The notes under the pieces: generated by a model
Database searches by the model: none
What the model was told of the DNA's origin: nothing
The model's input: the letters and a program-made list of their open reading frames with translations, nothing else
Shown: positions 33,645 through 42,193 of the stretch, piece by piece
How the letters are laid out: the number at the start of each line of letters is the position of its first letter
Position numbering within the stretch: the first letter of the stretch is position 1
Made by a program: the position numbers and the translations under genes
DNA from: Streptomyces formicae
Lineage (GTDB): Bacteria; Actinomycetota; Actinomycetes; Streptomycetales; Streptomycetaceae
Assembly (NCBI RefSeq): GCF_002556545.1
Contig: NZ_CP022685.1
Span: 9,464,001 to 9,528,000, forward strand
Direction of reading: 5' to 3'
DNA length: 64,000 nucleotides

Positions 33645-34364
33645 TCATTCCTCCTGACCACCGGTTCCGAGGGCCATGATCCGCTTCGCCTCGTCGAGGG
33701 CGAACTCGAATCCGGCGTCCGGGTCGGCCAGCAGCCGCTCGGTGGCCAGGGCGTGCTGCCGTACGCCGGGGTCGGTCGCTGTCGCCGCGGCGCGCAGCGA
33801 CGGCAGGACCACCTCGCCGAGCGTGATCAGCGCCCGGCTCAGGCTCCGTCGCGTCAGGCGCTCGCCGCGCCCGAGCTGGCTCGCCAGGACAGCGGCCAGC
33901 GCGGCCTGCTCCCCCTCGGGCACGAGGACGACCGCCGCACGCCAGGCGCTGCGCGCCACTTCGTCGTCGAGGTCGGTCAGATGCGCCCGGGTGAGGGCCG
34001 GCCAGGCCCGCGGGTCTCCGATCTTGGACAGGGTGTGCAGGGCCTGGCTGCGCGCCTGCGCATGCGGTGAACGCAGTTCTTCGACGAGCGGCGGGAGCAC
34101 CGCCGCGGGGGAGTGGCGGGTGAGCGCCCAGGTCAGCATCTCGCGTACGAAGAACTCGGGCTCGACCGCGCATCGTTCGACGAGGGGCACGACGAACCGG
34201 GGGCCGGGCCTCGTACCGAGGGCGAGCGCTGCCTGGAGCCGCACCGACGGGTTGGCGTCCGCCAGCTTCTGGAGAGCTCGGAGCGATTCGGGGTCCGTCG
34301 CAGTGGTTGCGTCTGTGGTCGCGTCCGCAGTCGTGTCCGTGTCCGTGTCCGTGTCCGTGGTCAT
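33645..34364 (-). CDS. HEAT-repeat protein
   Basis: 239 residues. A Thr/Asp-rich N-terminus (TDTDTDTDTTADATTDA) is followed by HEAT-type helical repeats (PSVRLQAALALGTRPGPRFVVPLVERC, EPEFFVREMLTWALTRHSPAAVLPPLVEEL, HAQARSQALHTLSKIGDPRAWPALTRA...). It probably acts as a protein-binding scaffold. It is the first gene of an operon with the MerR-HEAT gene and lies behind a MerR-type inverted repeat, so it is likely autoregulated. Confidence 0.8.
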   Translation of the reverse strand: MTTDTDTDTDTTADATTDATTATDPESLRALQKLADANPSVRLQAALALGTRPGPRFVVPLVERCAVEPEFFVREMLTWALTRHSPAAVLPPLVEELRSPHAQARSQALHTLSKIGDPRAWPALTRAHLTDLDDEVARSAWRAAVVLVPEGEQAALAAVLASQLGRGERLTRRSLSRALITLGEVVLPSLRAAATATDPGVRQHALATERLLADPDAGFEFALDEAKRIMALGTGGQEE

Positions 34365-34376
34365 GCCCACAGTGAA

Positions 34377-34399
34377 GACCTTGTCACGATGTCAAGGTC
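34377..34399 (-). promoter_or_regulatory. MerR-type operator upstream of the HEAT-MerR operon
   Basis: Perfect 7-bp arms GACCTTG (34377-34383) and CAAGGTC (34393-34399), 9 nt apart, located 13-35 nt upstream of the HEAT-gene start. On the leftward strand it contains TTGACA as a possible -35. This is the usual geometry for MerR binding within a long-spaced promoter. Confidence 0.6.
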
Positions 34400-34877
34400 A
34401 AGCGTCCTTCCACGCCTTGCGGACCCGCGCGGCGAAGTCCTTCGCCTCCTCGCGCCGTGCCACCGTGCCGTAGCGGGCCGCCAGTTCGTCGAGCGGCCCC
34501 TCGGCCTCCTCCTTGAGGTCCAGGACGAGCAGGCTCGTGCCGTCCCGCACATCGGCGCTCAGCACGATCATCGCGGCGTACTCCTCGCCCTCGCGCTGCA
34601 CCTCCAGGGCGTTGCCGAACGCGGCGCCCGCGGTGGCGCCGAGCAGCGCGCCCAGCGGACCGGTGACGAGGCCGAGCAGCCCGCCCGCGGCACCGGCCCC
34701 CATCGTCGCGTCGCCCGCCTCCGCGTCGTGGCCGAGCGGAACGTCCAGCGTGCCGTCGGCCGCGCGCTCCAGCACCGCGACCTGACGTACGCCCGGCAGC
34801 GGCAGGGCATCGGCGTAGGCGACCCGGCACGCGCGCGGATCAACAAAGGGGAGAGTGACGACACGGTGGACAGCCAT
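34398..34877 (-). CDS. DUF1269/DUF6325-like glycine-zipper protein
   Basis: 159 residues. A ferredoxin-like N-terminal part (HRVVTLPFVDPRACRVAYADALPLPGVRQVAVLERAADGTLDVP) is followed by a Gly/Ala-rich hydrophobic hairpin (GAGAAGGLLGLVTGPLGALLGATAGAAFG) and a regulatory-looking C-terminus. This is the pattern of small membrane-associated DUF1269-type proteins. Function is unknown. Its stop lies on the edge of the MerR-type operator. Confidence 0.7.
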   Translation of the reverse strand: MAVHRVVTLPFVDPRACRVAYADALPLPGVRQVAVLERAADGTLDVPLGHDAEAGDATMGAGAAGGLLGLVTGPLGALLGATAGAAFGNALEVQREGEEYAAMIVLSADVRDGTSLLVLDLKEEAEGPLDELAARYGTVARREEAKDFAARVRKAWKDA

Positions 34878-34889
34878 GCGCGGCGACCC

Positions 34890-34927
34890 TTCTGTTCATG
34901 ACGCTCAGTTCTGCTCATGACACTCAG
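34890..34927. repeat. 19-nt imperfect tandem repeat
   Basis: Two adjacent copies (34890-34908 and 34909-34927, TTCTGYTCATGACRCTCAG) differ at two positions. They lie just upstream of the DUF1269-like gene. They may be a duplicated leader or a regulator site. Confidence 0.5.
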
Positions 34928-35110
34928 TGATGGCTTTGACGCTAGGTGACGGTTCTCGCCGCCGCCACTCGCACCGACTCCGTTCCGCGCCGTCACGGCC
35001 GTACGCATCGGTGGAATGACCGATGTGCCGCGGGCGGGGCCGCGGCCATAGTCCTCTGGAGATCGTTCGCGGGCAGCCAAGGCGGGCCCGGTGGGTGGAA
35101 GGACATTCTG

Positions 35111-36850
35111 GTGGACTCGGTGAACATGACGGGCGCGGCGGACGCGCATGCGGATCTGGTGTTCGTGGGCGGGCAGGTGGTCACGGTCGACGCGGAGTTC
35201 TCCGTCGCGTCGGCCCTGGCCGTGACCGGTGGGATCATCCGCGCCGTGGGCGGACGCGACGACGTCGCGCCGTTCATCGGACCGGACACCCGCGTCATCG
35301 ACCTGCGAGGAGCGACGCTGCTGCCCGGCATCAACGACTCCCATCTGCACGGCTGCGCGTTCGGCATGGCGACGCCCCCGCTCTCCCTGGACGTGAGCCA
35401 CCCCACGGTGTCGAGCCTGGCCGACGCGGCGGAGGCGGTACGGGTGGCCGTGGGCCGGGTGCCGAAGGGCCAGTGGATAACGGGGCACGGCTGGGACACC
35501 GGCTACCTCGACGAGTGCGTCGCCGATCCGGCACGGCAGCCCTCGCGGCACGACCTCGACGGCGTGAGCCCCGACCACCCAGTCGTCCTCTACTCCTTCT
35601 CCGGGCACGCCACCTGGGTCAACTCCAAGGCGCTGGAACTGATCGGCCTCGACAGGGACACGCCCGCGCCGCCCGGCGGTGCCATCGTCGCGGACGGGGC
35701 TGGCGAGCCGACCGGACTGCTCCGCGAGGGGGCCCAGGCCCTGGTGCAGAACGCGCTGCCGCCGCTGAGCAGGCAGGAACGCACCGACGCGATCCGCGCG
35801 GCCCTGGCCGAGTTCGCGCGCCTCGGCATCACCAGCTACACCGAGCCGGGGCTCGGCCCCGGCGGCGACGGCATCATGCGGGGCGCGCTCGGCACGCAGA
35901 CCCTGGAGGTCTACCGAAGCCTGCTGGCCGAGGGCGAGCTGACCGCACGCCTCGGCGTCCTGCTCCTGCCCACCGGCATGGCGAGCACCGCCCAGGAGTT
36001 CGCCGACTCCCTCACCGCACTGACCGCCACCGGCGACGGCGAGAGCGCCGACCCGCGCCGGCTGGCGATCCACGGGGTGAAGGTCTTCGCGGACGGCATC
36101 GTGCCCAACAAGACGTCCTGGATGCACGAGCCCTACGTCGGCGGCGGCTGCGGCTCCCTGTGCGTGGGCGGGGAGAGCGACGACGAGCGGACCGCCGAGA
36201 TCGACGCCATCATCCGCCACGCCCATGGCGCCGGGTACCAGCTGGGCGTCCACGTCACCGGCGACCGGGCCTGCGACACCGTGACGGACGCCTTCGCCGC
36301 GGCCCTGACCGCGCAGCCGCGCCCCGACGCCCGCCACTACGTCATCCACGGCGACTTCCTCACCGCGCACAGCATGGAGGTGCTGGCCGCGCACGACCTC
36401 GGCGTCAACATGAACCCCACCATCAAGTGGACCGTCGCGGACATGGAGGAGGAGTTCGTGGGCGCCGGCCGCGCCGCGTACGCGTGGCCCTACCGCGACG
36501 CCCTGGACGCCGGTGTGCACGTGGCGAGCGGCTCCGACGCCCCGGTCACCCACCCGGACTGGAGGCAGGGAGTGGCCACGATGGTGCTGCGCGAGTCCAA
36601 GGCCGCCGGTCGCGTGAGCGGCCCCGAGCAGCGCATCACCCTGGCCGAGGCGATCCGCACGTACACCATCGACGCGGCATGGCAGGACTTCGCCGAGGAC
36701 TGGAAGGGTTCCCTGGAACCGGGCAAGGTCGCCGACCTGTGCGTACTGGAAGGGGACCTGCTCACCGCCGACCCCCACGACATCCCCACGATGCCCGTCC
36801 TGCTGACGGTGATGGACGGGCGGGTCGTGCACGACACCCTCCGCGATTGA
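35111..36850 (+). CDS. YtcJ-like amidohydrolase
   Basis: About 579 residues from a GTG behind GGAAGGA; the ATG at 35126 is an alternative. Metal-dependent amidohydrolase of the amidohydrolase_3 family: LPGINDSHLHG (HxH metal ligands), KVFADGIV (the carbamylated-Lys position region), LGVHVTGDRA (His), HYVIHGDF (His) and SGSDAPVTHPD (Asp). Members hydrolyse N-substituted amides or formamides. The C-terminal beta-sandwich (GSLEPGKVADLCVLEGDLL) is intact. Substrate unknown. Confidence 0.88.
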   Translation: MDSVNMTGAADAHADLVFVGGQVVTVDAEFSVASALAVTGGIIRAVGGRDDVAPFIGPDTRVIDLRGATLLPGINDSHLHGCAFGMATPPLSLDVSHPTVSSLADAAEAVRVAVGRVPKGQWITGHGWDTGYLDECVADPARQPSRHDLDGVSPDHPVVLYSFSGHATWVNSKALELIGLDRDTPAPPGGAIVADGAGEPTGLLREGAQALVQNALPPLSRQERTDAIRAALAEFARLGITSYTEPGLGPGGDGIMRGALGTQTLEVYRSLLAEGELTARLGVLLLPTGMASTAQEFADSLTALTATGDGESADPRRLAIHGVKVFADGIVPNKTSWMHEPYVGGGCGSLCVGGESDDERTAEIDAIIRHAHGAGYQLGVHVTGDRACDTVTDAFAAALTAQPRPDARHYVIHGDFLTAHSMEVLAAHDLGVNMNPTIKWTVADMEEEFVGAGRAAYAWPYRDALDAGVHVASGSDAPVTHPDWRQGVATMVLRESKAAGRVSGPEQRITLAEAIRTYTIDAAWQDFAEDWKGSLEPGKVADLCVLEGDLLTADPHDIPTMPVLLTVMDGRVVHDTLRD

Positions 36851-36881
36851 CGCCGCCGCTGGCCATGATCATCCTGTAGGG

Positions 36882-37646
36882 ATGGCAGCGCAGCGCGACA
36901 CGGCAGACATCCTGGACGCGGCCGTCCACGTACGGGACGCCGCCCGCAGCGCCACGCACGGCGCGAGCGGCCTGGACGGGGTCCTCGCGGCGCTGTCACA
37001 GGTCATGGAGTACGACCACGCCTCCCTGACCCGATGGGACCCGCGCCGCCGGTGCCACACCACCCTGGCCGGGAGCTACCCGGACGAGGCCACCGCCTAC
37101 ATCGAGACGAGCCTGCACCAGGACCCGGTGTTCGCGGTGCTCCGCAGTCCCACCCGGGGCGGCCTCTGGCTCAGGGACGTACCCGCCCACCTCCTGGCCG
37201 CCTCCCCGGGCTTCCAGGAGGTGCTGGCCCCGCTGGGCATCGAGGACGGCGTGGCCCAGTGCCTGTTCGCCGCCGACGGCGACTACGTCGGCATGCTGAA
37301 CGTCAGCACCCGCCGGGTCCGGCACACGCCGGATCCGGCGCGCGCGGTGGTCGCCCTGCTCACCGAGACCCTGGCGCAGGCCGTGGCCCCTCGCCCGGCA
37401 GGGCCGCAGGAGCGGCGCTCGACGGAACAGCGGCCCGGAGGACTCTCGCCGCGCGAACTCCAGGTGCTGGCCGAACTGACCACCGGCCGCACCAACCGGG
37501 AGATCGCCCGGCGCCTGTTCATCACGCCGCGCACCGTGGGCACCCACATCGAGCACATCCTGGCCAAGCTCGACCTGCCCAACCGGGCGGCGGCCGCGGC
37601 GCGGGCGGCGGCGTGGGGCATCGCACCCGACCCCTGCGACACGTGA
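36882..37646 (+). CDS. GAF-LuxR transcriptional regulator
   Basis: 254 residues. A GAF-like sensor (VMEYDHASLTRWDPRRRCHTTLAGSYPDEA ... GIEDGVAQCLFAADGDYVGMLNVST) is followed by a LuxR HTH (LSPRELQVLAELTTGRTNREIARRLFITPRTVGTHIEHILAKLDL). It starts 32 nt after the amidohydrolase stop and may be co-transcribed with it. The ligand is unknown. Confidence 0.88.
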   Translation: MAAQRDTADILDAAVHVRDAARSATHGASGLDGVLAALSQVMEYDHASLTRWDPRRRCHTTLAGSYPDEATAYIETSLHQDPVFAVLRSPTRGGLWLRDVPAHLLAASPGFQEVLAPLGIEDGVAQCLFAADGDYVGMLNVSTRRVRHTPDPARAVVALLTETLAQAVAPRPAGPQERRSTEQRPGGLSPRELQVLAELTTGRTNREIARRLFITPRTVGTHIEHILAKLDLPNRAAAAARAAAWGIAPDPCDT

Positions 37647-37678
37647 ACCCAGGCGCATTCCTCGGGACTCGCGGGGCC

Positions 37679-38311
37679 TCAGCCCGTGAACCCCTTGTCG
37701 CTCAACGCCTTCTCGATACGGTCCCGGTGCTGCTCCTCCCAGGCGTCGAGGGACTGGTTCGCCTCCTTCGCGAGCTTCGCGCGTGCGGCGGCCAGTACCT
37801 CGTCCCGGCGGGCGGCGGGAACGACCACGACGCCCTCCTCGTCGCCCACCACGACGTCCCCGGGACGGACGAGCGCGCCGCCGCAGCGCACGGGCTCGCC
37901 GAGTGACCCGATGGCCTTCTTCGCGCCCGGGATCGGGATGACACCGCGGGCGAAGACGGGGAAGCCCGCCTGCCGAACCTCGCCCAGATCCCGGATGAGG
38001 CCGTCGGCCACGAAGGCCGCGACGCCCCGCCGCTGAGCGACGGCGCACACGTTGCCACCGGCCAGCGCGTAGTCCACGTCGCCCGACTCGACGACGATCA
38101 CCGAGCCCGGTGCGGCGCGGTAGATCGCCGCGTGCAGCATGAGGTTGTCGCCGCGCGGGCACCGCACCGTGAAGGCGGGCCCCGCGACGCGCGGCACTGG
38201 CTGCCACAGCGGGCGGATGCCGATGTCCATGACCTGCTCACGCCCCAGCAGGTCGGCCAGCGTGGTCGTGGGGATCTCGTCGAACGCGTCGCCGGTGCCG
38301 TGCTCGCTCAT
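37679..38311 (-). CDS. RraA-like / HMG-CHA aldolase family protein
   Basis: 210 residues. The fold signature is complete: NLMLHAAIYRAAPGSVIVVESGDVDYALAGGNVCAVAQRRGVAAFVADGLIRDLGEV (G-x-R-D near the active site) and VRPGDVVVGDEEGVVVVP. Members are either divalent-metal-dependent 4-hydroxy-4-methyl-2-oxoglutarate/4-carboxy-4-hydroxy-2-oxoadipate aldolases or RraA-type RNase E inhibitors. The R-D pair keeps the aldolase option open. It lies just downstream of the conservon genes, same strand, 16 bp beyond cvnF. Confidence 0.85.
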   Translation of the reverse strand: MSEHGTGDAFDEIPTTTLADLLGREQVMDIGIRPLWQPVPRVAGPAFTVRCPRGDNLMLHAAIYRAAPGSVIVVESGDVDYALAGGNVCAVAQRRGVAAFVADGLIRDLGEVRQAGFPVFARGVIPIPGAKKAIGSLGEPVRCGGALVRPGDVVVGDEEGVVVVPAARRDEVLAAARAKLAKEANQSLDAWEEQHRDRIEKALSDKGFTG

Positions 38312-38327
38312 CTCGGTCCCTTCCTCG

Positions 38328-39569
38328 TCAGCGGGCGGCCGGTCGCAGACGCACCGGCAGCGACTGGTGCCCGTTGCTCAGCAGGGAGCCGAGAGGCAGC
38401 AACTCCGCGGCCGGTACGGCGAGTTCGAGCTGCGGGAAACGGTCGAAGAGCAGCCGCAGGGCCGTGGCGACCTCCAGGCGGGCGAGCGGAGCGCCGAGGC
38501 AGAAGTGGACGCCGTGACCGAAGGCCAGGTGGTCCTTGACCGTGCGGGTGATGTCGAAGGCGTCCGCGCTCTCGCCGTGCCAGTCGGGATGGCGGTTGGC
38601 GGCCGCGTAGGAGGCGAGGATCGCGTCGCCCCGGGGGATGGTCTGGCCGTCGGGCAGGTCGATGTCGGTCACCGCGAACCGCATGGGCAGGTGTCTGACC
38701 GCCGGTTCGAGACGCAGCGTCTCCTCGACGGCGTCGCTCCAGTCGGCCTCTCCCGAGAGGAGCAGCGCGAGCTGGTCGCGGTGGGTGAGGAGTTGGGTGA
38801 TCGCCTGGTCGATGACGTTGACGGTGGTCTCGTACCCGGCGCTGATCATCAGCAGCAGGGTGTCGCGCAGTTCCCCCTCGGACAGAGTGGCCGCCTCGCC
38901 CTCCGCCTCCTCGTCGCGCGTGGTGATCAGGAGCGAGGTCATGTCGTCGCCCGGCTCGGTGCGCTTGGCGTCGATGAGCAACTGGAGGGCTTCGTAGAGC
39001 GCCTTGGTGTTGGCCTCGGACTCCTCGGTGGTCAGGGTCGTGTCGAAGACACCGTCGACGACCCGGCGGAACGAGTCCTGCTGTGCCTCGGGCACACCCA
39101 TGAGACGGCTCACGACCGCGATCGGCAGCGGGTAGGCGAGGTGTTCGCGAAGGTCGACGGTCTCGCCCGGCGGGAGGGCTTCGAGACGATCGAGGATGCC
39201 GGTGACGACCGCGTCGATGCTCTCGCTCAACGCGGTGATGCGCCGGTGGCTGAAGGCGGGCGCGATCATGCGCCGAAGGCGCCGGTGGTCGGCGCCGTAC
39301 GCGGTGAACATGTTCTCCACCGCGACCCACAGCGCCAGCGGCCACCGCTGGACCACGTCGCCGAACTCCGGCCAGTGGGCGCGGGCGTCCTTGGAGATGG
39401 CCGGGCTCGTCAGCAGTTCCTTGAGGAGCGCGGGATCGGCGACGGACCAGGCGCTCACGCCGAGGATGTCGACACGGACCGCCAGGCCCCGGCCCCGCAA
39501 CCGCCGGTGCTCGTCGTGCGCGCGGGCCCCGGTGGGGTCGAGGATGATCGGCTCGGTGGGCAGGGCCAT
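38328..39569 (-). CDS. cvnF: Conservon-associated cytochrome P450 (second P450)
   Basis: 413 residues. A fully canonical P450: I-helix ISAGYETTVN, K-helix ETLR (EETLRLEP) and heme loop FGHGVHFCLGAPLAR with the thiolate Cys. A distal pocket suitable for O2 activation is therefore predicted. It sits 67 bp downstream of cvnE in the conservon, which is expected to signal through the GTPase CvnD. Redox partners are not encoded nearby; its substrate is unknown. Confidence 0.88.
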   Translation of the reverse strand: MALPTEPIILDPTGARAHDEHRRLRGRGLAVRVDILGVSAWSVADPALLKELLTSPAISKDARAHWPEFGDVVQRWPLALWVAVENMFTAYGADHRRLRRMIAPAFSHRRITALSESIDAVVTGILDRLEALPPGETVDLREHLAYPLPIAVVSRLMGVPEAQQDSFRRVVDGVFDTTLTTEESEANTKALYEALQLLIDAKRTEPGDDMTSLLITTRDEEAEGEAATLSEGELRDTLLLMISAGYETTVNVIDQAITQLLTHRDQLALLLSGEADWSDAVEETLRLEPAVRHLPMRFAVTDIDLPDGQTIPRGDAILASYAAANRHPDWHGESADAFDITRTVKDHLAFGHGVHFCLGAPLARLEVATALRLLFDRFPQLELAVPAAELLPLGSLLSNGHQSLPVRLRPAAR

Positions 39570-39636
39570 GGGGCGATTCCCTTCAGACGGACGACGGGGA
39601 CGAAGTCACATGGAGTCACGTGGAGTCAGATGGACA

Positions 39637-40836
39637 TCACGTGGACGGGAAGACGACCGGTAGCGCGGTGAGCGCCCGGTGGAAGGGACCGGGCCGCCAG
39701 ACCAGGTCACCGGCGGGCGTGGCGAGGTCCATCTCGGGCAGCGCGTCGAGCAGATGCGTGATGGCCGTCTCGGCGATGAGGTAGGCGTGCGGGCGCGCGG
39801 GGCAGGCGTGCGGCCCGGTGCTCCAGGACAGGTGGGCGCGGTTGCTCGCGATGCGCTGGCCGCCGAGGGCGGGGTCGTTGTTGCAGGCCGTCATCGAGAT
39901 GAGTACGGGCTGGTGTGCGGGAAACAGGAATCCGTCGACGTCGACCGGGTGCGGCGGATAGCTGATGCAGTAGTTCGCCAGCGGCGGGTCGGTGTAGAGC
40001 ACCGTGTCGAGCGCTTCGCGCACCGAGGAGCCGCCCGCGTGCAGGTCTCCCGAGAACTGGTCGTCGGTGAGGATCCGCAGCACGGTGTTGGTGATGAGGT
40101 TGGTCAGCGGCTCGATGCCCGCGCCGTAGAGCGTGACGATCTGATGGAGCATCTCCACGTCGTCGAGGCCCGCGGGGTGGGCGAGGAGCCGCGAGGTGAT
40201 GTCGTCGCCGGGCTGGCGGTGGCGCAGGGCCACCAGGTCGGTGATGGCCTCGGTGAGGATCTGGTTGCCGTTGGCGGCGTCCACGCTCTCGAAGATCTTG
40301 GCCATGCCGTCGGCGATGCGGCGGCCCATCTCGTCCGGGCAGCCGAGCAGCGCGCTCAGGACGCGGAAGGCGATCGGCCAGGCGTACTGGGTGAGGAGGT
40401 CGGCGCCGTCGCCGTCACGGAACTCGGCGATGGTGGCATCGGCGACCTGCTCGACGAGGCTGCGCAGCTCGTGCTGGTCGACGTCGTCGATCGCGGAGCT
40501 GTTCGCCGACCGGTAGCGGGTGTGGTCGGGACCCGCCGAGCGCAGCGCGTTGGGTCGGTGCTCCATCATCGGGCGGACCGGGCAGGTCGCGGGGACGGAC
40601 TGCTCCCACACCCGCGGATCGGCGGGGAACCGCAGCGGGTCGTTGAGGATGCGCCGGGCCTGGGGGTAGCCGATGACGAGGGTCGCGGGGACCCCGGGGA
40701 TGAGGTCCACGGGGACGAAAGGACCGTACTCGGCCCGCATCCGGGCGTACGCGGCGTGGGGGTCGGCCGCGAACTCGGCCTCGTGCAGGGCGATCCGGCG
40801 CTCGGTGACCGTGTCGGTCGTGGTCGGGCTGGTCAC
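39637..40836 (-). CDS. cvnE: Conservon P450 (CvnE) with degenerate core motifs
   Basis: 399 residues from a GTG overlapping the cvnD stop. The P450 fold is recognisable (I-helix GAGIEPLTNLI, heme Cys in WSTGPHACPAR). However, the K-helix ExxR reads EALD, so the invariant Arg is replaced by Asp, and the heme loop has Trp for the first Phe and Ala for the Gly after the Cys. Conservon P450s are often atypical. This one may bind heme as a sensor or scaffold rather than hydroxylate a substrate. Co-translated with the GTPase. Confidence 0.88.
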   Translation of the reverse strand: MTSPTTTDTVTERRIALHEAEFAADPHAAYARMRAEYGPFVPVDLIPGVPATLVIGYPQARRILNDPLRFPADPRVWEQSVPATCPVRPMMEHRPNALRSAGPDHTRYRSANSSAIDDVDQHELRSLVEQVADATIAEFRDGDGADLLTQYAWPIAFRVLSALLGCPDEMGRRIADGMAKIFESVDAANGNQILTEAITDLVALRHRQPGDDITSRLLAHPAGLDDVEMLHQIVTLYGAGIEPLTNLITNTVLRILTDDQFSGDLHAGGSSVREALDTVLYTDPPLANYCISYPPHPVDVDGFLFPAHQPVLISMTACNNDPALGGQRIASNRAHLSWSTGPHACPARPHAYLIAETAITHLLDALPEMDLATPAGDLVWRPGPFHRALTALPVVFPST

Positions 40837-41444
40837 GGGCGGGGCTCCAAGACGGGTGCGTGCAGTTCGGACAGGTACTCGCAGAGGGTGATCAGGGCCA
40901 GGACGCTGGAGGTGCCTTCACGCGCGTCGCACGTCGTGAGGGGCGTGTGCGGGTCCAGGTCGAGGGCCTGCCGGATCTCGTCGAGCTGGTAGTACGGGGC
41001 GCCGTCGAACAGGTTGATCGCCACGGCGTACGGCGTGCCCTGCTCCTCGTGCAGTTCGAGGATCTCGTGGGAGGCCTCGAGGTTGCGGGTGTCGACCAGG
41101 ACGAGCGCTCCCAGGGCGCCCTCGGTCAGACCCGCCCACATGGGACGGAAGCGGCCCTGTCCCGGGGTGCCGAACAGATAGAGGACGAGGGCGTCGCTGA
41201 GGTGCAGTCGGCCGAAGTCCATGCCGACGGTCGTGGTGGTCTTGCGCGGGGTGCGCGCCAGGTCGTCCACCCCGGCGCTGGCCTGGGTTATCCGCTCCTC
41301 CATGCGCAACGGCGGAATCTGGGACGCGCTGCCCACGAACGTCGTCTTGCCGACGCCGAAGCTCCCCGAGATGACGATCTTCGCGGACCGGGTCACGCCG
41401 GGCGGCACATAGATGAGGCCTTCAGACGAGGGCGCGGAGACCAC
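40833..41444 (-). CDS. cvnD: Conservon GTPase CvnD
   Basis: 203 residues from a GTG behind GGAGGT, starting inside the end of cvnC. Ras-like motifs: G1 GSFGVGKTT, G3-type LFGTPGQGRF and G4 NLFD. The G3 has TPGQ in place of DxxG, as is usual for conservon GTPases. It is the switch of the membrane-associated CvnA-D complex, which works like a G-protein-coupled system and affects development and antibiotic production in Streptomyces. Confidence 0.93.
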   Translation of the reverse strand: MVSAPSSEGLIYVPPGVTRSAKIVISGSFGVGKTTFVGSASQIPPLRMEERITQASAGVDDLARTPRKTTTTVGMDFGRLHLSDALVLYLFGTPGQGRFRPMWAGLTEGALGALVLVDTRNLEASHEILELHEEQGTPYAVAINLFDGAPYYQLDEIRQALDLDPHTPLTTCDAREGTSSVLALITLCEYLSELHAPVLEPRP

Positions 41445-41778
41445 GCAGTACCTCCTGGAGCAGATCGGTTTGGGGTTGGTCGTCACCGGCGGCGACAGGG
41501 CGGGTCAGCAGGCCGGCGTCGATGAGGGAGGAGACGAGGATGCGGACGGTGGAGGGCGGGAACTCCAGGGCGGCCGCGATGTCCGCGACCGCCAGACCCC
41601 CGCCCCCGGCATGGGTGAACAGGTTCATCACCCGCCGCGCGTCCGCGCTCAGGCCCTCGCTCGACCCGCTGGCGGCGAGCAACACGGTTTCCACGCGCAC
41701 ATCCGGATGGGCCCGCACCCGGCCGTCCGTACGGACGTAGGGTCTGACCAGGTCCGGGTCCCGCCGCGGCCCGCTCAC
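41422..41778 (-). CDS. cvnC: Conservon protein CvnC (DUF742)
   Basis: 118 residues with the DUF742 winged-helix-like pattern (VRPYVRTDGRVRAHPDVRVETVLLAASGSSEGLSADARRVMNLFTHAGGGGLAVADIAAALEFPPSTVRILVSSLIDAGLL). It overlaps cvnB (ATGA-type) and cvnD. Part of the CvnA-D complex. Its biochemical task is not settled. Confidence 0.92.
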   Translation of the reverse strand: MSGPRRDPDLVRPYVRTDGRVRAHPDVRVETVLLAASGSSEGLSADARRVMNLFTHAGGGGLAVADIAAALEFPPSTVRILVSSLIDAGLLTRPVAAGDDQPQTDLLQEVLRGLRALV

Positions 41779-42191
41779 GTCGTCGGCAGGCCCAGCGCGG
41801 ACGGCTCACGCGGGGCGACCTTCATCTCGTGACCGACCCGCTGGGCCAGCTCCAGCATGTGATGGGTGATCAGGCCGATGTCCGCGTCGGGTCCCGTCGT
41901 CTGCACGGACAGCATCGTGTTGCCCCCGGCCTGGGTGATCAGTCCCACGTGGTTGGTCAGTTCGATCAGGGCCTGCCGGGTGCCCCCGCCGCCGGTCTCC
42001 TCGTCGTAGGCGAGCGCGGCGGCACGGACGGCCGCGGTGATCGCGGCGAACTTCTCCGCGTCGTCCTGCCCGATGTCCGCCGTGCGGGAGTGCAGCAGAC
42101 CGTCGGAGCTCATCAACACCGCGTGCCTGACGCCCTCGAGGGATCCCAGTGATCGGTCCAGCAGCCAGCCAAGTTCGTTGCCGGTGGTCAC
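41775..42191 (-). CDS. cvnB: Conservon roadblock/LC7 protein CvnB
   Basis: 138 residues from a GTG 3 nt after the cvnA stop. A single roadblock/LC7 domain (NELGWLLDRSLGSLEGVRHAVLMSSDGLLHSRTADIGQDDAEKFAAITAAVRAAALAYDEETGGGGTRQALIELTNHVGLITQAGGNTMLSVQTTGP). Roadblock proteins regulate small GTPases, here CvnD. Confidence 0.93.
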   Translation of the reverse strand: MTTGNELGWLLDRSLGSLEGVRHAVLMSSDGLLHSRTADIGQDDAEKFAAITAAVRAAALAYDEETGGGGTRQALIELTNHVGLITQAGGNTMLSVQTTGPDADIGLITHHMLELAQRVGHEMKVAPREPSALGLPTT

Positions 42192-42193
42192 GG

